Shown piece after piece: positions 16,968-23,863 of a stretch of DNA of 44,149 bases; the first letter of the stretch is position 1; every line of letters starts with the position of its first letter. The notes beneath the pieces were generated by a model that worked only from the letters and a program-made list of their open reading frames with translations, was not told the origin of the DNA and ran no database searches. Both the position numbers and the translations under genes were made by a program. The stretch spans positions 1 to 44,149 of the forward strand of contig NZ_MWLQ01000036.1 of assembly GCF_010634855.1 (NCBI RefSeq). The letters are read 5' to 3'. The DNA comes from Microbacterium sp. B35-30 (GTDB taxonomy: Bacteria; Actinomycetota; Actinomycetes; Actinomycetales; Microbacteriaceae).

Positions 16968-17417
16968 TCAGAAGTCCTCATCGAGCGCGTACTGCTGCTG
17001 CCATGAGTGCGGCCGGTCGATGCCGAGGCCGTAGAGGTACCGAATGAGCTGGCCCTGATGCTGCGTTTCGTGCTCCAGGAGGGCGAGGACGTAGCGGAGC
17101 GAGTCCTCGTCGCCGGCGTCGATGCCGGCGACCCACTCATCGATGTCGGCGGCCGTCTGGACGAAGGCGGCACGGAGTGCCGCGGCATCCGTGGTCTCAT
17201 CCCGCGCGACGGGGCTCGTGAAGCCCTGCCACTCCCCCGCGCGGGCGGCCTTCGGGAAGCTCTCGCGCGCGCCGAGTACGCACCACAGCTGGTGGCCGAT
17301 CGCGTCGGACGGCAGATCGCGCAGACGCGAGCCCAGGTGCTTGGCCGGGATCGTGTCGACGAAGTCGAGGTAGAGCGTGTTCGCACGTTCGAGGCGGCGC
17401 TGCAGGAGGTGGTTCAC
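16968..17417 (-). CDS. DinB-family protein
   Basis: A 149-residue four-helix bundle protein of the DinB/YfiT superfamily. The three metal-binding histidines expected for the fold are visible: one in DAIGHQLWCVLGA near residue 42, and two in LLEHETQHQGQLIRYLYG near residues 117-121. Members include thiol-dependent transferases (mycothiol or bacillithiol) and proteins of unknown activity. This one cannot be assigned a substrate. The GTG start has no ribosome binding site. TAGCGT lies six bases upstream and begins with the stop codon of the GNAT gene, so transcription probably starts at the GTG. It is not the DNA polymerase IV that shares the dinB name. Confidence 0.85.
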   Translation of the reverse strand: MNHLLQRRLERANTLYLDFVDTIPAKHLGSRLRDLPSDAIGHQLWCVLGARESFPKAARAGEWQGFTSPVARDETTDAAALRAAFVQTAADIDEWVAGIDAGDEDSLRYVLALLEHETQHQGQLIRYLYGLGIDRPHSWQQQYALDEDF

Positions 17418-17429
17418 GCGTCCACGCTA
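17418..17429 (-). promoter_or_regulatory. Leaderless promoter -10 embedded in the GNAT stop codon
   Basis: TAGCGT (17424-17429, minus strand) lies six bases before the GTG of the DinB gene. Its first three bases are the TAG stop of the GNAT gene. Confidence 0.5.
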
Positions 17430-17996
17430 GAGGTCGCGCCGCATGAGCACACGGGGGAATCCCGAGAGCACCGACGTCGTGTCGGCCGCCTTGGCGAAAC
17501 CGGCCTGCTCGAACAGGCGCCGTGTGCCGACGTAGGCCATCGTGAGGTCCACCCTCGCATCGCCGTTGTCGACCGGGTATCCCTCAATCGCGGGAGCGCC
17601 GCTCTGCCGCGCGAAGTCGACGGCTCCGTCGATGAGCGCATGCATCACACCCTTCTTGCGGTGGCCCGGCCGCACCCGGAAGCACCAGAGCGACCACACG
17701 TCGAGGTCATCGACGTGCGGGATCTTGCGGAACGTCGCGAAGTGCGTGCGGGTGCGGGGTGCGACGGCCGCCCAGCCGACGGGCTCGTCGCCGTCGTATG
17801 CGAGCACGCCGATCGGACCCTCCTCGTCCATGAGCCGGCGCACGCGTTCGGCGCGCTCCGGCCCGCGCAGAGCGGTCGCCTCCTTCGCCGGGATGCGGTA
17901 GCTCAGGCAGAAGCACACGTTCGACTGCGGGTTCTTCGGCCCCACCAGAGCCGCCACGTCGTCGAACACCGTGGCCGGCCGCACTTCGATCGCCAT
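17427..17996 (-). CDS. GNAT-family N-acetyltransferase
   Basis: A 189-residue acetyltransferase of the GNAT superfamily, which transfers an acetyl group from acetyl-CoA to an amine. The first strand is IEVRPATVFDDVAAL. The CoA pyrophosphate loop is WCFRVRPGHRKKGVMHALIDGAVDFA near residue 105, with the RxxGxG/A-like element PGHRKKGV. The following VDNGDARVDLTMAYVGTRRLFEQAGFAKA is the usual C-terminal GNAT hairpin. Early cysteines in NVCFCLSY resemble a YdhI/YoaP-like subgroup, but the substrate is unknown. The frame is open 120 codons upstream. The ATG at 17996 matches the domain boundary, and CACACT lies six bases before it. It ends 9 bases before the DinB gene. Confidence 0.88.
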   Translation of the reverse strand: MAIEVRPATVFDDVAALVGPKNPQSNVCFCLSYRIPAKEATALRGPERAERVRRLMDEEGPIGVLAYDGDEPVGWAAVAPRTRTHFATFRKIPHVDDLDVWSLWCFRVRPGHRKKGVMHALIDGAVDFARQSGAPAIEGYPVDNGDARVDLTMAYVGTRRLFEQAGFAKAADTTSVLSGFPRVLMRRDL

Positions 17997-18078
17997 GCGA
18001 CCAGTGTGACCACGGCATCCGACATCCGCCATACGCCGACACCGCCGTGGCGGCACCTGCCGACGCGCCGGCCCGCAA

Positions 18079-18090
18079 TACGGTGAGTGC
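18079..18090 (+). promoter_or_regulatory. Leaderless promoter -10 of the Nudix gene
   Basis: TACGGT (18079-18084) lies six bases before the ATG. The six-base gap GAGTGC touches the start and offers no spaced ribosome binding site. Confidence 0.55.
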
Positions 18091-18567
18091 ATGCCGACCC
18101 CCGACTTCGTCCTCGATCTGCGCCGATTCGTCGGCACCCGCCCGCTGCCGCTCGTCGGTGTGACCGCTGTCGTGCTCCGCGAGGGACAGGTGCTGCTCGG
18201 GCGCCGCAGCGACAACGGGCACCTCACACCGGTGACGGGCATCGTCGACCCGGGCGAGGAGCCCGCCGATGCCGCGGTGCGCGAGACGCTCGAGGAGGCC
18301 GATGTCGTGTGCCGCGTCGAACGGCTCGCGTGGGTGCACCAGATCCCGCGGGTCACTTACCCGAACGGCGATCAGTCCGACTACCTCGACCTCACCTTCC
18401 GCTGCACGTGGGTGTCAGGAGACCCGTACCCGGCAGACGGCGAGATGACCGAGGTCGGCTGGTACGACGTCGATGCGCTCCCGGAGCTCGAGCTGCCCGA
18501 CATGCGCCGGCGGATCGAGTTCGCGCTGCGGGACGAGCACGTCGCCCGGTTCGAGGGCGGCCTCTGA
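18091..18567 (+). CDS. Nudix hydrolase
   Basis: A 158-residue Nudix hydrolase. The Nudix box is GIVDPGEEPADAAVRETLEE followed by ADV, near residues 50-72. It fits GX5EX7REUXEEXGU except that the expected Gly near the end is Asp. The metal-binding RE..EE core is intact. Nudix enzymes hydrolyse a nucleoside diphosphate linked to another group. Candidates include ADP-ribose, NADH-type compounds or oxidised nucleotides, but the substrate cannot be assigned. The N-terminal 20 residues place the domain start after a short helix. It is divergent from the GNAT gene across 94 bases and converges on the pseudouridine synthase gene. The ATG is preceded by a leaderless-type TACGGT box. Confidence 0.92.
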   Translation: MPTPDFVLDLRRFVGTRPLPLVGVTAVVLREGQVLLGRRSDNGHLTPVTGIVDPGEEPADAAVRETLEEADVVCRVERLAWVHQIPRVTYPNGDQSDYLDLTFRCTWVSGDPYPADGEMTEVGWYDVDALPELELPDMRRRIEFALRDEHVARFEGGL

Positions 18568-18575
18568 CCGGTCAC

Positions 18576-18598
18576 CCGCACCGCGCGGAGGCGTGCGG
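18576..18598. terminator. Hairpin in the convergent gap between the Nudix and RluD-like genes
   Basis: CCGCAC pairs with GTGCGG across an 11-base loop, in the 41-base gap between two convergent genes. There is no T tract. It may act in both directions. Confidence 0.35.
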
Positions 18599-18608
18599 GC
18601 GCGCGCGA

Positions 18609-19529
18609 TCAGTCGCCGCGCAGCACCTCGAGCGCGTGGGCGAGGTCGGCGGGGTACGCCGACGTGAAGGTGACCCAGTCCCCCGTGGCCGGGTGGGCGA
18701 ATGAGAGCTCGTGCGCGTGCAGCCACTGCCGGGTGAGGCCGAGTCTCGCTGACATCGTCGGGTCGGCGCCGTAGAGCGGATCGCCGACGCACGGATGCCG
18801 GTGGGCGGCCATGTGCACCCGGATCTGGTGCGTGCGACCGGTCTCGAGATGGATCACGAGCAGCGACGCACCGGGGAAGGCCTCGAGCGTCTCGTAGTGC
18901 GTGATCGAATCCTTGCCGTCGGGGGTGACGGCGAACTTCCATGAGTGCGAAGGATGCCGCCCGATGGGCGCGTCGATCGTGCCGGCGAGCGGGTCGGGGT
19001 GCCCCTGCACGACGGCGTGGTAGATCTTCTCGACCTCGCGCTCCTTGAAAGCGCGCTTGAGCGCGACGTACGCGGACTCGGTCTTGGCGACGACCATGAG
19101 CCCGCTGGTGCCCACGTCGAGGCGGTGTACGACGCCCTGGCGCTCCGCAGCGCCTGTCGTCGCGATGCGGTAGCCGGCGGCGGCGAGGGCGCCCAGCACC
19201 GTCGGACCCTCCCATCCCAGCGAGGGGTGTGCGGCGACGCCGGTGGGCTTGTCGACGACCACGATGTCGTCATCGTCGTAGACGATGCCGAGGTCGGGCA
19301 CCTCGACCGGAATCACGCGCGGCTCTTCCTTGGGGGTCCACGCCACGTCGAGCCAGGCCCCGCCCCGCAGCTTGTCGGATTTCGAGAGCGTGCGCCCGTC
19401 CATGGACACGCCGCCGGCATCGGCCACGTCGGCCGCGAAGGTGCGCGAGAAGCCGAGCATCTTCGCGAGCGCCGCATCGACGCGAGCGCCGTCGAGCCCG
19501 TCGGGAACGGGGAGGCTGCGGGATTCCAT
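18609..19529 (-). CDS. RluD-like 23S rRNA pseudouridine synthase
   Basis: A 306-residue RluA/RluD-family pseudouridine synthase. An S4 RNA-binding domain occupies about residues 8-70 (GLDGARVDAALAKMLGFSRT). The catalytic domain follows, with HRLDVGTSGLMVVAK near residue 135, where the Asp is the catalytic nucleophile, and GRTHQIRVHMAAHRHPCVGD near residue 228. The family isomerises uridines in 23S rRNA helix 69 or in tRNA. The ATG at 19529 starts one base before the lspA stop codon, so the gene is coupled to lspA. The upstream 19-codon extension is Pro/Arg-rich and is rejected. Adjacent lspA and rluD genes are also found in mycobacteria. RluD versus another RluA-family member is not certain. 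Confidence 0.93.
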   Translation of the reverse strand: MESRSLPVPDGLDGARVDAALAKMLGFSRTFAADVADAGGVSMDGRTLSKSDKLRGGAWLDVAWTPKEEPRVIPVEVPDLGIVYDDDDIVVVDKPTGVAAHPSLGWEGPTVLGALAAAGYRIATTGAAERQGVVHRLDVGTSGLMVVAKTESAYVALKRAFKEREVEKIYHAVVQGHPDPLAGTIDAPIGRHPSHSWKFAVTPDGKDSITHYETLEAFPGASLLVIHLETGRTHQIRVHMAAHRHPCVGDPLYGADPTMSARLGLTRQWLHAHELSFAHPATGDWVTFTSAYPADLAHALEVLRGD

Positions 19530-19530
19530 G

Positions 19531-20316
19531 TCAGATCTCGGCGTCGCGCCCGGGCCGCCGGGTCTCCGGCTCGGCCTCGAACTCATCCGCCTGGCGCTCG
19601 GCCGCTTCCTCGACCGCGAGTTGCTCGCTCGCGCTCAGCGGCGGCAGACCGCGCTCGTCGGCCGGGATCCCGGCATCGGCGTCCGCTACGGGGAACGCGT
19701 TGCCGGATCCCGCCACTGCACCGCCCGGCGCGGACTGGTCACCCTCTGCGCCCAGCTGCGACTCCTCGTCGTCGCGGCCGCGATCGCGATCGCGCGAGCC
19801 GTCCATGTGCACCCCGACGAGGACCAGCAGTGCGATCGCGATCATGTCGCACACGATGAAGATGTCGGCGATGTTGTAGATCGCCGGCGACATGCCGGGG
19901 AAGAACCACATCCACGGCGTGTTGATGAAGTCGACGACGTGCCCGACGGCGAACCCGGGGTCACGGAAGAGCCGGTCGGTGAGGTTGCCGAGGACGCCGC
20001 CCAGGAGAAGCCCGAGCGTGACGGCCCAGAGCCGCGAACGCACCCGCGTCGCGGCCAGCCAGCCGATGACGCCCGCGACGCCGGCCAGTGCGATCGTGAA
20101 GATCCACGTGACCTCCTCGCCGAGCGAGAAGGCGGCGCCGGGGTTGCGCGTGAGGTAGAAGCTCAGAAAGTCGCCGAGGACCTCGACAGGCTCCTGGAAC
20201 GGCAGGTTCTCGAGCGCGAGGTACTTCGCCAACTGGTCGGCGGCCAGCACCAGCACCGCGAGAATCGCGATGATGGTGCCGGCCGCCGCCTGACGAAGGG
20301 GAGGTCGACGCGTCAA
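19531..20316 (-). CDS. lspA: Lipoprotein signal peptidase II, with long C-terminal tail
   Basis: A 261-residue LspA, the membrane aspartyl protease that cleaves prolipoprotein signal peptides after lipidation. Four membrane helices lie within about residues 10-170. The family motifs are ADQLAKYLA near residue 26, LTRNPGAAFSLG near residue 55, GNLTDRLF near residue 110 and YNIADIFIVCD near residue 146. The catalytic Asp pair sits in the NLTDR and NIADI elements. An 80 to 90-residue hydrophilic tail rich in Asp, Glu and Arg follows, so the protein is much longer than the usual 160-200 residues. The best start is a TTG at 20316, three bases after the divIVA stop. No strong ribosome binding site is seen, so coupling to divIVA is likely. 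Confidence 0.94.
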   Translation of the reverse strand: MTRRPPLRQAAAGTIIAILAVLVLAADQLAKYLALENLPFQEPVEVLGDFLSFYLTRNPGAAFSLGEEVTWIFTIALAGVAGVIGWLAATRVRSRLWAVTLGLLLGGVLGNLTDRLFRDPGFAVGHVVDFINTPWMWFFPGMSPAIYNIADIFIVCDMIAIALLVLVGVHMDGSRDRDRGRDDEESQLGAEGDQSAPGGAVAGSGNAFPVADADAGIPADERGLPPLSASEQLAVEEAAERQADEFEAEPETRRPGRDAEI

Positions 20317-20319
20317 GGC

Positions 20320-20892
20320 CTAGAGGCCCAGCGCCGACACCGGCTGGGCGCCGGACGTCGTCGCCGAGGTCTCGAGGTCGCGCAGCTTGCCCTCGATGTA
20401 GCTGCGCAGCTGGGCGCGGTAGTCGCGCTCGAAGTTGCGGAGCTCGGTGATGCGGCCCTCGAGCGTGGTGCGCTCGCGGTCGAGCTTCGCGAGCTCTTCG
20501 CGGCCGCGGGTCTCGGCCTGGGAGACGATCGAAGCCGCCTGCGACTTGGCGTCGGAGATGAGCTGGTCGCGCTGCGCGATGCCCTCGGCGACGTGCTCGT
20601 CGTGCAGGCGCTGGGCCAGCTCGATGATGCCCGCGCTCGCGGCGGGGGCGGCACCGCCGACCGGTGCGGCCTCAGCGACGGGAGCCGGAGCGGGCTCCGC
20701 GGCTCGTGCGGGCGCAGCACCCGACTCGTACGCCGCCAGCTTGGCCTTCAGCTCCTCGTTCTCGGTGAGAGCCTTGCGCCACTCCACGACGATCTCGTCG
20801 AGGAAATCGTCCACCTCGTCGGGGTCGAAACCCTCTTTGAATCGGACGTGCTGGAACTGCTTGGTGACGACGTCATCGGGGGACAATGCCAT
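20320..20892 (-). CDS. divIVA: DivIVA/Wag31 polar growth protein
   Basis: A 190-residue DivIVA-domain protein. The conserved N-terminal membrane-binding motif (LSPDDVVTKQFQHVRFKEGFD) covers residues 3-23, followed by the first coiled coil (DPDEVDDFLDEIVVEWRKAL). An Ala/Pro-rich linker lies at about residues 65-95. A long second coiled coil follows (IIELAQRLHDEHVAEGIAQR to about 180). In actinobacteria DivIVA (Wag31) marks the cell poles and recruits wall synthesis. The ATG has AGAGGA upstream. A candidate promoter lies 80-105 bases upstream. lspA and the RluD-like gene follow with 3-base and 1-base gaps, so the three may be co-transcribed. Identity is firm from the N-terminal motif and the gene order. 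Confidence 0.95.
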   Translation of the reverse strand: MALSPDDVVTKQFQHVRFKEGFDPDEVDDFLDEIVVEWRKALTENEELKAKLAAYESGAAPARAAEPAPAPVAEAAPVGGAAPAASAGIIELAQRLHDEHVAEGIAQRDQLISDAKSQAASIVSQAETRGREELAKLDRERTTLEGRITELRNFERDYRAQLRSYIEGKLRDLETSATTSGAQPVSALGL

Positions 20893-20969
20893 GGTGATTC
20901 CTCTTTCGAGCGTCTGGTCGCTGGCCGATGTCGGGGCGACCGCCTGCTGGCGGCCGTTCGTATCAGCAA

Positions 20970-20999
20970 AGCATAGTCATCGGTTCTGCGAGTGTCGAA
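20970..20999 (-). promoter_or_regulatory. Candidate divIVA promoter
   Basis: On the minus strand TTCGAC (20994-20999) and TATGCT (20970-20975) are separated by 18 bases. This predicts a leader of about 70 bases before divIVA. Confidence 0.45.
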
Positions 21000-21030
21000 G
21001 GCGCGGCCCGCGTCACAGTGAGTCGCCGAT

Positions 21031-21330
21031 TCAGCCCGCAAGTGTGCGCGTGATGCTGAGCAGGATGAAGCATCCCAGCATCGTCAGCGCGAACCCGAAG
21101 TCGATGGCGACGGCACCCACGCGCAACGGCGGGATGAAGCGCCGGAACAGCCTGATGGGCGGATCCGTGACGGTGTAGATGAGCTCGGCGACCACGAGCC
21201 CGGCGCCACGCGGGCGCCACTCGCGGTTGAAGAACGGGATCCAGTCGAGGATCAGCCGCGCGAGCAACACGAAGACATAGAGGAGCAGCGCGAGGTTGAG
21301 AATCGCTGCGATGATTTGGACGACTGCCAC
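21031..21330 (-). CDS. YggT-family membrane protein
   Basis: A 99-residue YggT protein with two membrane helices: VVQIIAAILNLALLLYVFVL at residues 3-30, and VGAVAIDFGFALTMLGCFIL near 70-92. Between them lies the family segment RLILDWIPFFNREWRPRGAG and the characteristic YTVTDPPIRLFRRFIPPLR. YggT proteins are found downstream of sepF in many Gram-positive bacteria. A role in division, osmotic adaptation or protein translocation has been suggested, but function is not settled. The GTG start at 21330 has no ribosome binding site. TAGTCT lies six bases upstream and begins with the TAG stop of sepF. The gap to divIVA is 138 bases and holds the divIVA promoter. Confidence 0.93.
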   Translation of the reverse strand: MAVVQIIAAILNLALLLYVFVLLARLILDWIPFFNREWRPRGAGLVVAELIYTVTDPPIRLFRRFIPPLRVGAVAIDFGFALTMLGCFILLSITRTLAG

Positions 21331-21342
21331 GTAGCCAGACTA
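21331..21342 (-). promoter_or_regulatory. Leaderless promoter -10 embedded in the sepF stop codon
   Basis: TAGTCT (21337-21342, minus strand) lies six bases before the yggT GTG. Its TAG is the sepF stop codon, the same design as at 17418-17429. Confidence 0.5.
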
Positions 21343-21804
21343 CGGCTGCGTGAAGGGGACCGACTCCGGATCCGCCTGCGGGACGGCCCCATCGCCCGAC
21401 ACGGCGACGTTCTCGGGCGAGAGCAGGAAGACTTTGCTCGTGACACGCTCGATGCGCCCGTAGAGCCCCAGCGACAGACCGCTGGCGAAGTCGATCAGAC
21501 GACGCGCGTCGGCGTCGCTCATCTGAGAGAGGTTGATGATGACGGGGATGCCGTCACGAAAGTTCTCGGCGATGATCTGGGCATCGCGGTACTGCTTGGG
21601 ATGCACCGTCAGGATCTCGTTGATCGTCGCCGGTGCCGGCTGACGCACCACGGCGGGCCGGTGGATCGGTGTGATCGGAGCGGCCGGCTTGTCGACGACC
21701 TGCTCCGACTTGCGAGCACGCGGCTGGGGCGCAGGCTCCTCGTAGACCTCTTCCTCGTCTGCGAGTCCGAGGTACACCATGGTCTTCTTGAGCGGGTTCG
21801 ACAT
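21340..21804 (-). CDS. sepF: Cell division protein SepF
   Basis: A 154-residue SepF, which anchors FtsZ to the membrane. This matters in actinobacteria, which lack FtsA and ZipA, and none is present here. The N-terminal amphipathic region (SNPLKKTMVYLGLADEEEVY) matches the membrane-binding helix. A Pro-rich linker spans about residues 25-65. The globular SepF domain (ATINEILTVHPKQYRDAQIIA through VTSKVFLLSPENV, split at about residue 95) covers 66-145. The ATG at 21804 has a strong GGAGG six bases upstream. A second ATG seven codons earlier has no comparable site. The gene lies 32 bases downstream of yggS and is probably co-transcribed with ftsZ and yggS. Confidence 0.95.
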   Translation of the reverse strand: MSNPLKKTMVYLGLADEEEVYEEPAPQPRARKSEQVVDKPAAPITPIHRPAVVRQPAPATINEILTVHPKQYRDAQIIAENFRDGIPVIINLSQMSDADARRLIDFASGLSLGLYGRIERVTSKVFLLSPENVAVSGDGAVPQADPESVPFTQP

Positions 21805-21836
21805 CTGATCCTCCGTAGTGCTCATCTGTTCCGAGG

Positions 21837-22523
21837 TTAACCGCGTTGTGGCCTGGGGCCGGTGATTGCCGAACCGATGCGTAGGTGTGTCGCGCCCGCC
21901 GCGATCGCCTCGGCGAAGTCCGCCGTCATGCCGGCGGAGATCCAATCCGCCTCGGGCACGACCGCGCGCACGGTGCCGGCGAGGGCGTTCAGCCGGGCGA
22001 ACGCGTCCGCCGGGTGCTCGTCGAGCGGTGCGACCGCCATCACGCCGCGTACGCGCAGCGAGCGCAGCGCAGCGGCGTGCGACGCGAGCGCCTCGAGCTC
22101 GCCGGGGGCAACGCCCCCGCGGCCCGGGTCGTCCGTGAGGTTGACCTGCAGCAGCACGTCGAGCGGGGGCTCCCCCGGCTCGCCGGCCGCGTCGAGCGCG
22201 TCGGCGAGCCGGGTGCGGTCGAGCGAATGGACGACGGATGCCGCGGCCCGGATCGCACGAGCCTTGTTGGTCTGCGCCTGCCCGATGAAGTGCCACCGCA
22301 GGCCCGCGAGATCGCCCACCTCGACGACCTTGCGGCTGAACTCCTGCTGCCGGTTCTCGCCCACGTCACGCACGCCGAGCGTGTACAGCTCGTCGACGAG
22401 CGAAGCGGGGTGGAACTTGGTCACCACGATGCGGGTGAGCTCCGAGGGATCGCGACCGGCCGCGCGTGCGGCATCCGCAATCCGCTCATCGATCGCCGCG
22501 AGATGCGCACGGAGGTCTGTCAC
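21837..22523 (-). CDS. yggS: YggS-family pyridoxal phosphate protein
   Basis: A 228-residue PLP-binding protein of the YggS/PROSC family, with an alanine racemase-like barrel but no racemase activity. It helps keep PLP and amino acid pools balanced. The PLP lysine lies in RIVVTKFHP near residue 37. GENRQQEF, WHFIGQAQTNKAR and the C-terminal ISAGMTADFAEAI, then LRIGSAITG, are family blocks. The GTG at 22523 was chosen because it matches the family start. The long open frame upstream is out-of-frame translation of ftsZ. It lies 19 bases after ftsZ, without the yfiH gene that separates the two in mycobacteria. No strong ribosome binding site is visible. Confidence 0.94.
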   Translation of the reverse strand: MTDLRAHLAAIDERIADAARAAGRDPSELTRIVVTKFHPASLVDELYTLGVRDVGENRQQEFSRKVVEVGDLAGLRWHFIGQAQTNKARAIRAAASVVHSLDRTRLADALDAAGEPGEPPLDVLLQVNLTDDPGRGGVAPGELEALASHAAALRSLRVRGVMAVAPLDEHPADAFARLNALAGTVRAVVPEADWISAGMTADFAEAIAAGATHLRIGSAITGPRPQRG

Positions 22524-22542
22524 GGCCGGGCGTGCCGACGGC

Positions 22543-23694
22543 TTACTTGAGGAAGTCGGGGATGTCGAGATCATCGTCGCCGAACGCCGTGTCATACGAC
22601 GACTCGGTGACGGCGCCGACCGAGACGGGGACGGGCACCTGCTCGACGACATCGCGATCCTTCGCCGCTTCGTCGGCCGGGGTGGCCGGCACCGCGGGAG
22701 TCGAGACCACACGCGCGGCCGCGATCGGCTCGATGCGCTTCTCCGGCTCGCCGCCGTCGAAGCCGGCCGCGATGACGGTGACCCGCACCTCGTCGCCGAG
22801 CGTGTCGTCGATGACCGTTCCGAAGATGATGTTCGCCTCGGGGTGCGCGGCCTCCTTGACGAGCTGGGCGGCGTCGTTGATCTCGAAGATGCCGAGGTTC
22901 GATCCGCCCTGGATCGACAGCAGCACGCCGTGCGCACCCTCGATCGACGCCTCGAGCAGCGGCGACTCGACGGCGAGCTCGGCGGCCTTGATGGCACGAT
23001 CTGCGCCGCGGGCCGAGCCGATGCCCATGAGGGCCGATCCGGCCCCCTGCATCACCGACTTGACGTCGGCGAAGTCGAGGTTGATGAGACCCGGCGTCGT
23101 GATGAGGTCGGTGATGCCCTGCACACCGGCGAGGAGCACCTGGTCGGCCGTCGCGAACGCCTCGATCATCGAGATGCCGCGGTCGCTGATCTCGAGGAGG
23201 CGGTCGTTCGGCACCACGATGAGGGTGTCGACTTCTTCCTTGAGCTTGGCGACGCCGGTCTCGGCCTGCTGCTGACGGCGGCGGCCCTCGAACGAGAAAG
23301 GCTTGGTCACCACACCGATGGTGAGGGCGCCGATGGACTTGGCGATCTTCGCGACCACGGGCGCGCCGCCCGTGCCCGTGCCGCCGCCTTCGCCCGCCGT
23401 CACGAAGACCATGTCGGCACCGCGGAGCGCCTCTTCGATCTCTTCGGCGTGGTCTTCGGCGGCGCGACGGCCCACTTCCGGATCGGCACCTGCGCCGAGC
23501 CCTCGGGTCAGTTCGCGTCCGACGTCGAGCTTGACGTCGGCGTCGCTCATCAGCAGCGCCTGGGCGTCGGTGTTGATGGCGATGAACTCGACCCCGCGCA
23601 GGCCGAGCTCGATCATGCGGTTGACCGCGTTGACGCCGCCGCCGCCGACGCCTACGACCTTGATCACGGCGAGGTAGTTCTGGTTCTGGCTCAT
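22543..23694 (-). CDS. ftsZ: Cell division GTPase FtsZ
   Basis: A 383-residue tubulin-like GTPase that forms the Z ring. It starts MSQNQNYLAVIKVVGVGGGG. The GTP-binding signature is GGGTGTGGAPVVAK near residue 105, and the synergy loop lies in the region around NLDFADVKSVMQGAG near residue 208. A variable linker (about 320-370) leads to the C-terminal peptide DDDLDIPDFLK, the binding site for SepF and FtsW-type partners. The ATG at 23694 has GGAGG at normal spacing. The 12-codon upstream extension is rejected. An AT-rich region with two inverted repeats lies immediately upstream and is the probable promoter. yggS and sepF follow and are likely in the same transcript. Confidence 0.98.
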   Translation of the reverse strand: MSQNQNYLAVIKVVGVGGGGVNAVNRMIELGLRGVEFIAINTDAQALLMSDADVKLDVGRELTRGLGAGADPEVGRRAAEDHAEEIEEALRGADMVFVTAGEGGGTGTGGAPVVAKIAKSIGALTIGVVTKPFSFEGRRRQQQAETGVAKLKEEVDTLIVVPNDRLLEISDRGISMIEAFATADQVLLAGVQGITDLITTPGLINLDFADVKSVMQGAGSALMGIGSARGADRAIKAAELAVESPLLEASIEGAHGVLLSIQGGSNLGIFEINDAAQLVKEAAHPEANIIFGTVIDDTLGDEVRVTVIAAGFDGGEPEKRIEPIAAARVVSTPAVPATPADEAAKDRDVVEQVPVPVSVGAVTESSYDTAFGDDDLDIPDFLK

Positions 23695-23729
23695 GCCGGC
23701 CTCCGTAGCCCTGGACCTTTTAACCTTCA

Positions 23730-23770
23730 ACCTCTAGTAGAGGTATAAAGAATTGCCCGGTATGCAATTC
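23730..23770 (-). promoter_or_regulatory. Probable ftsZ promoter with two inverted repeats
   Basis: This is the most AT-rich stretch nearby. On the minus strand it has TATACC (23742-23747) as a candidate -10. ACCTCTA-G-TAGAGGT (23730-23744) is a perfect 15-base palindrome overlapping that box. GAATTGC (23750-23756) and GCAATTC (23764-23770) form a second perfect inverted repeat upstream, and their arms extend further with one mismatch. Both look like protein-binding sites. Confidence 0.5.
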
Positions 23771-23863
23771 CTTGACTCGAAAGTAAGCGGACACTGCGCG
23801 CTCGGCCGCAACGGAACGGCGTGTCGCCGCATCCGGTCCCGGAAGTGGCCGTCAGGAGAAGGC

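Noticed and set aside
16968..17417. DNA polymerase IV (dinB)
   Set aside because: The product is only 149 residues with the histidine pattern of the DinB/YfiT fold, and it has no polymerase motifs.
21837..22997. An extended YggS of 386 residues
   Set aside because: The first 158 codons are an out-of-frame reading of ftsZ. The family start is the GTG at 22523.
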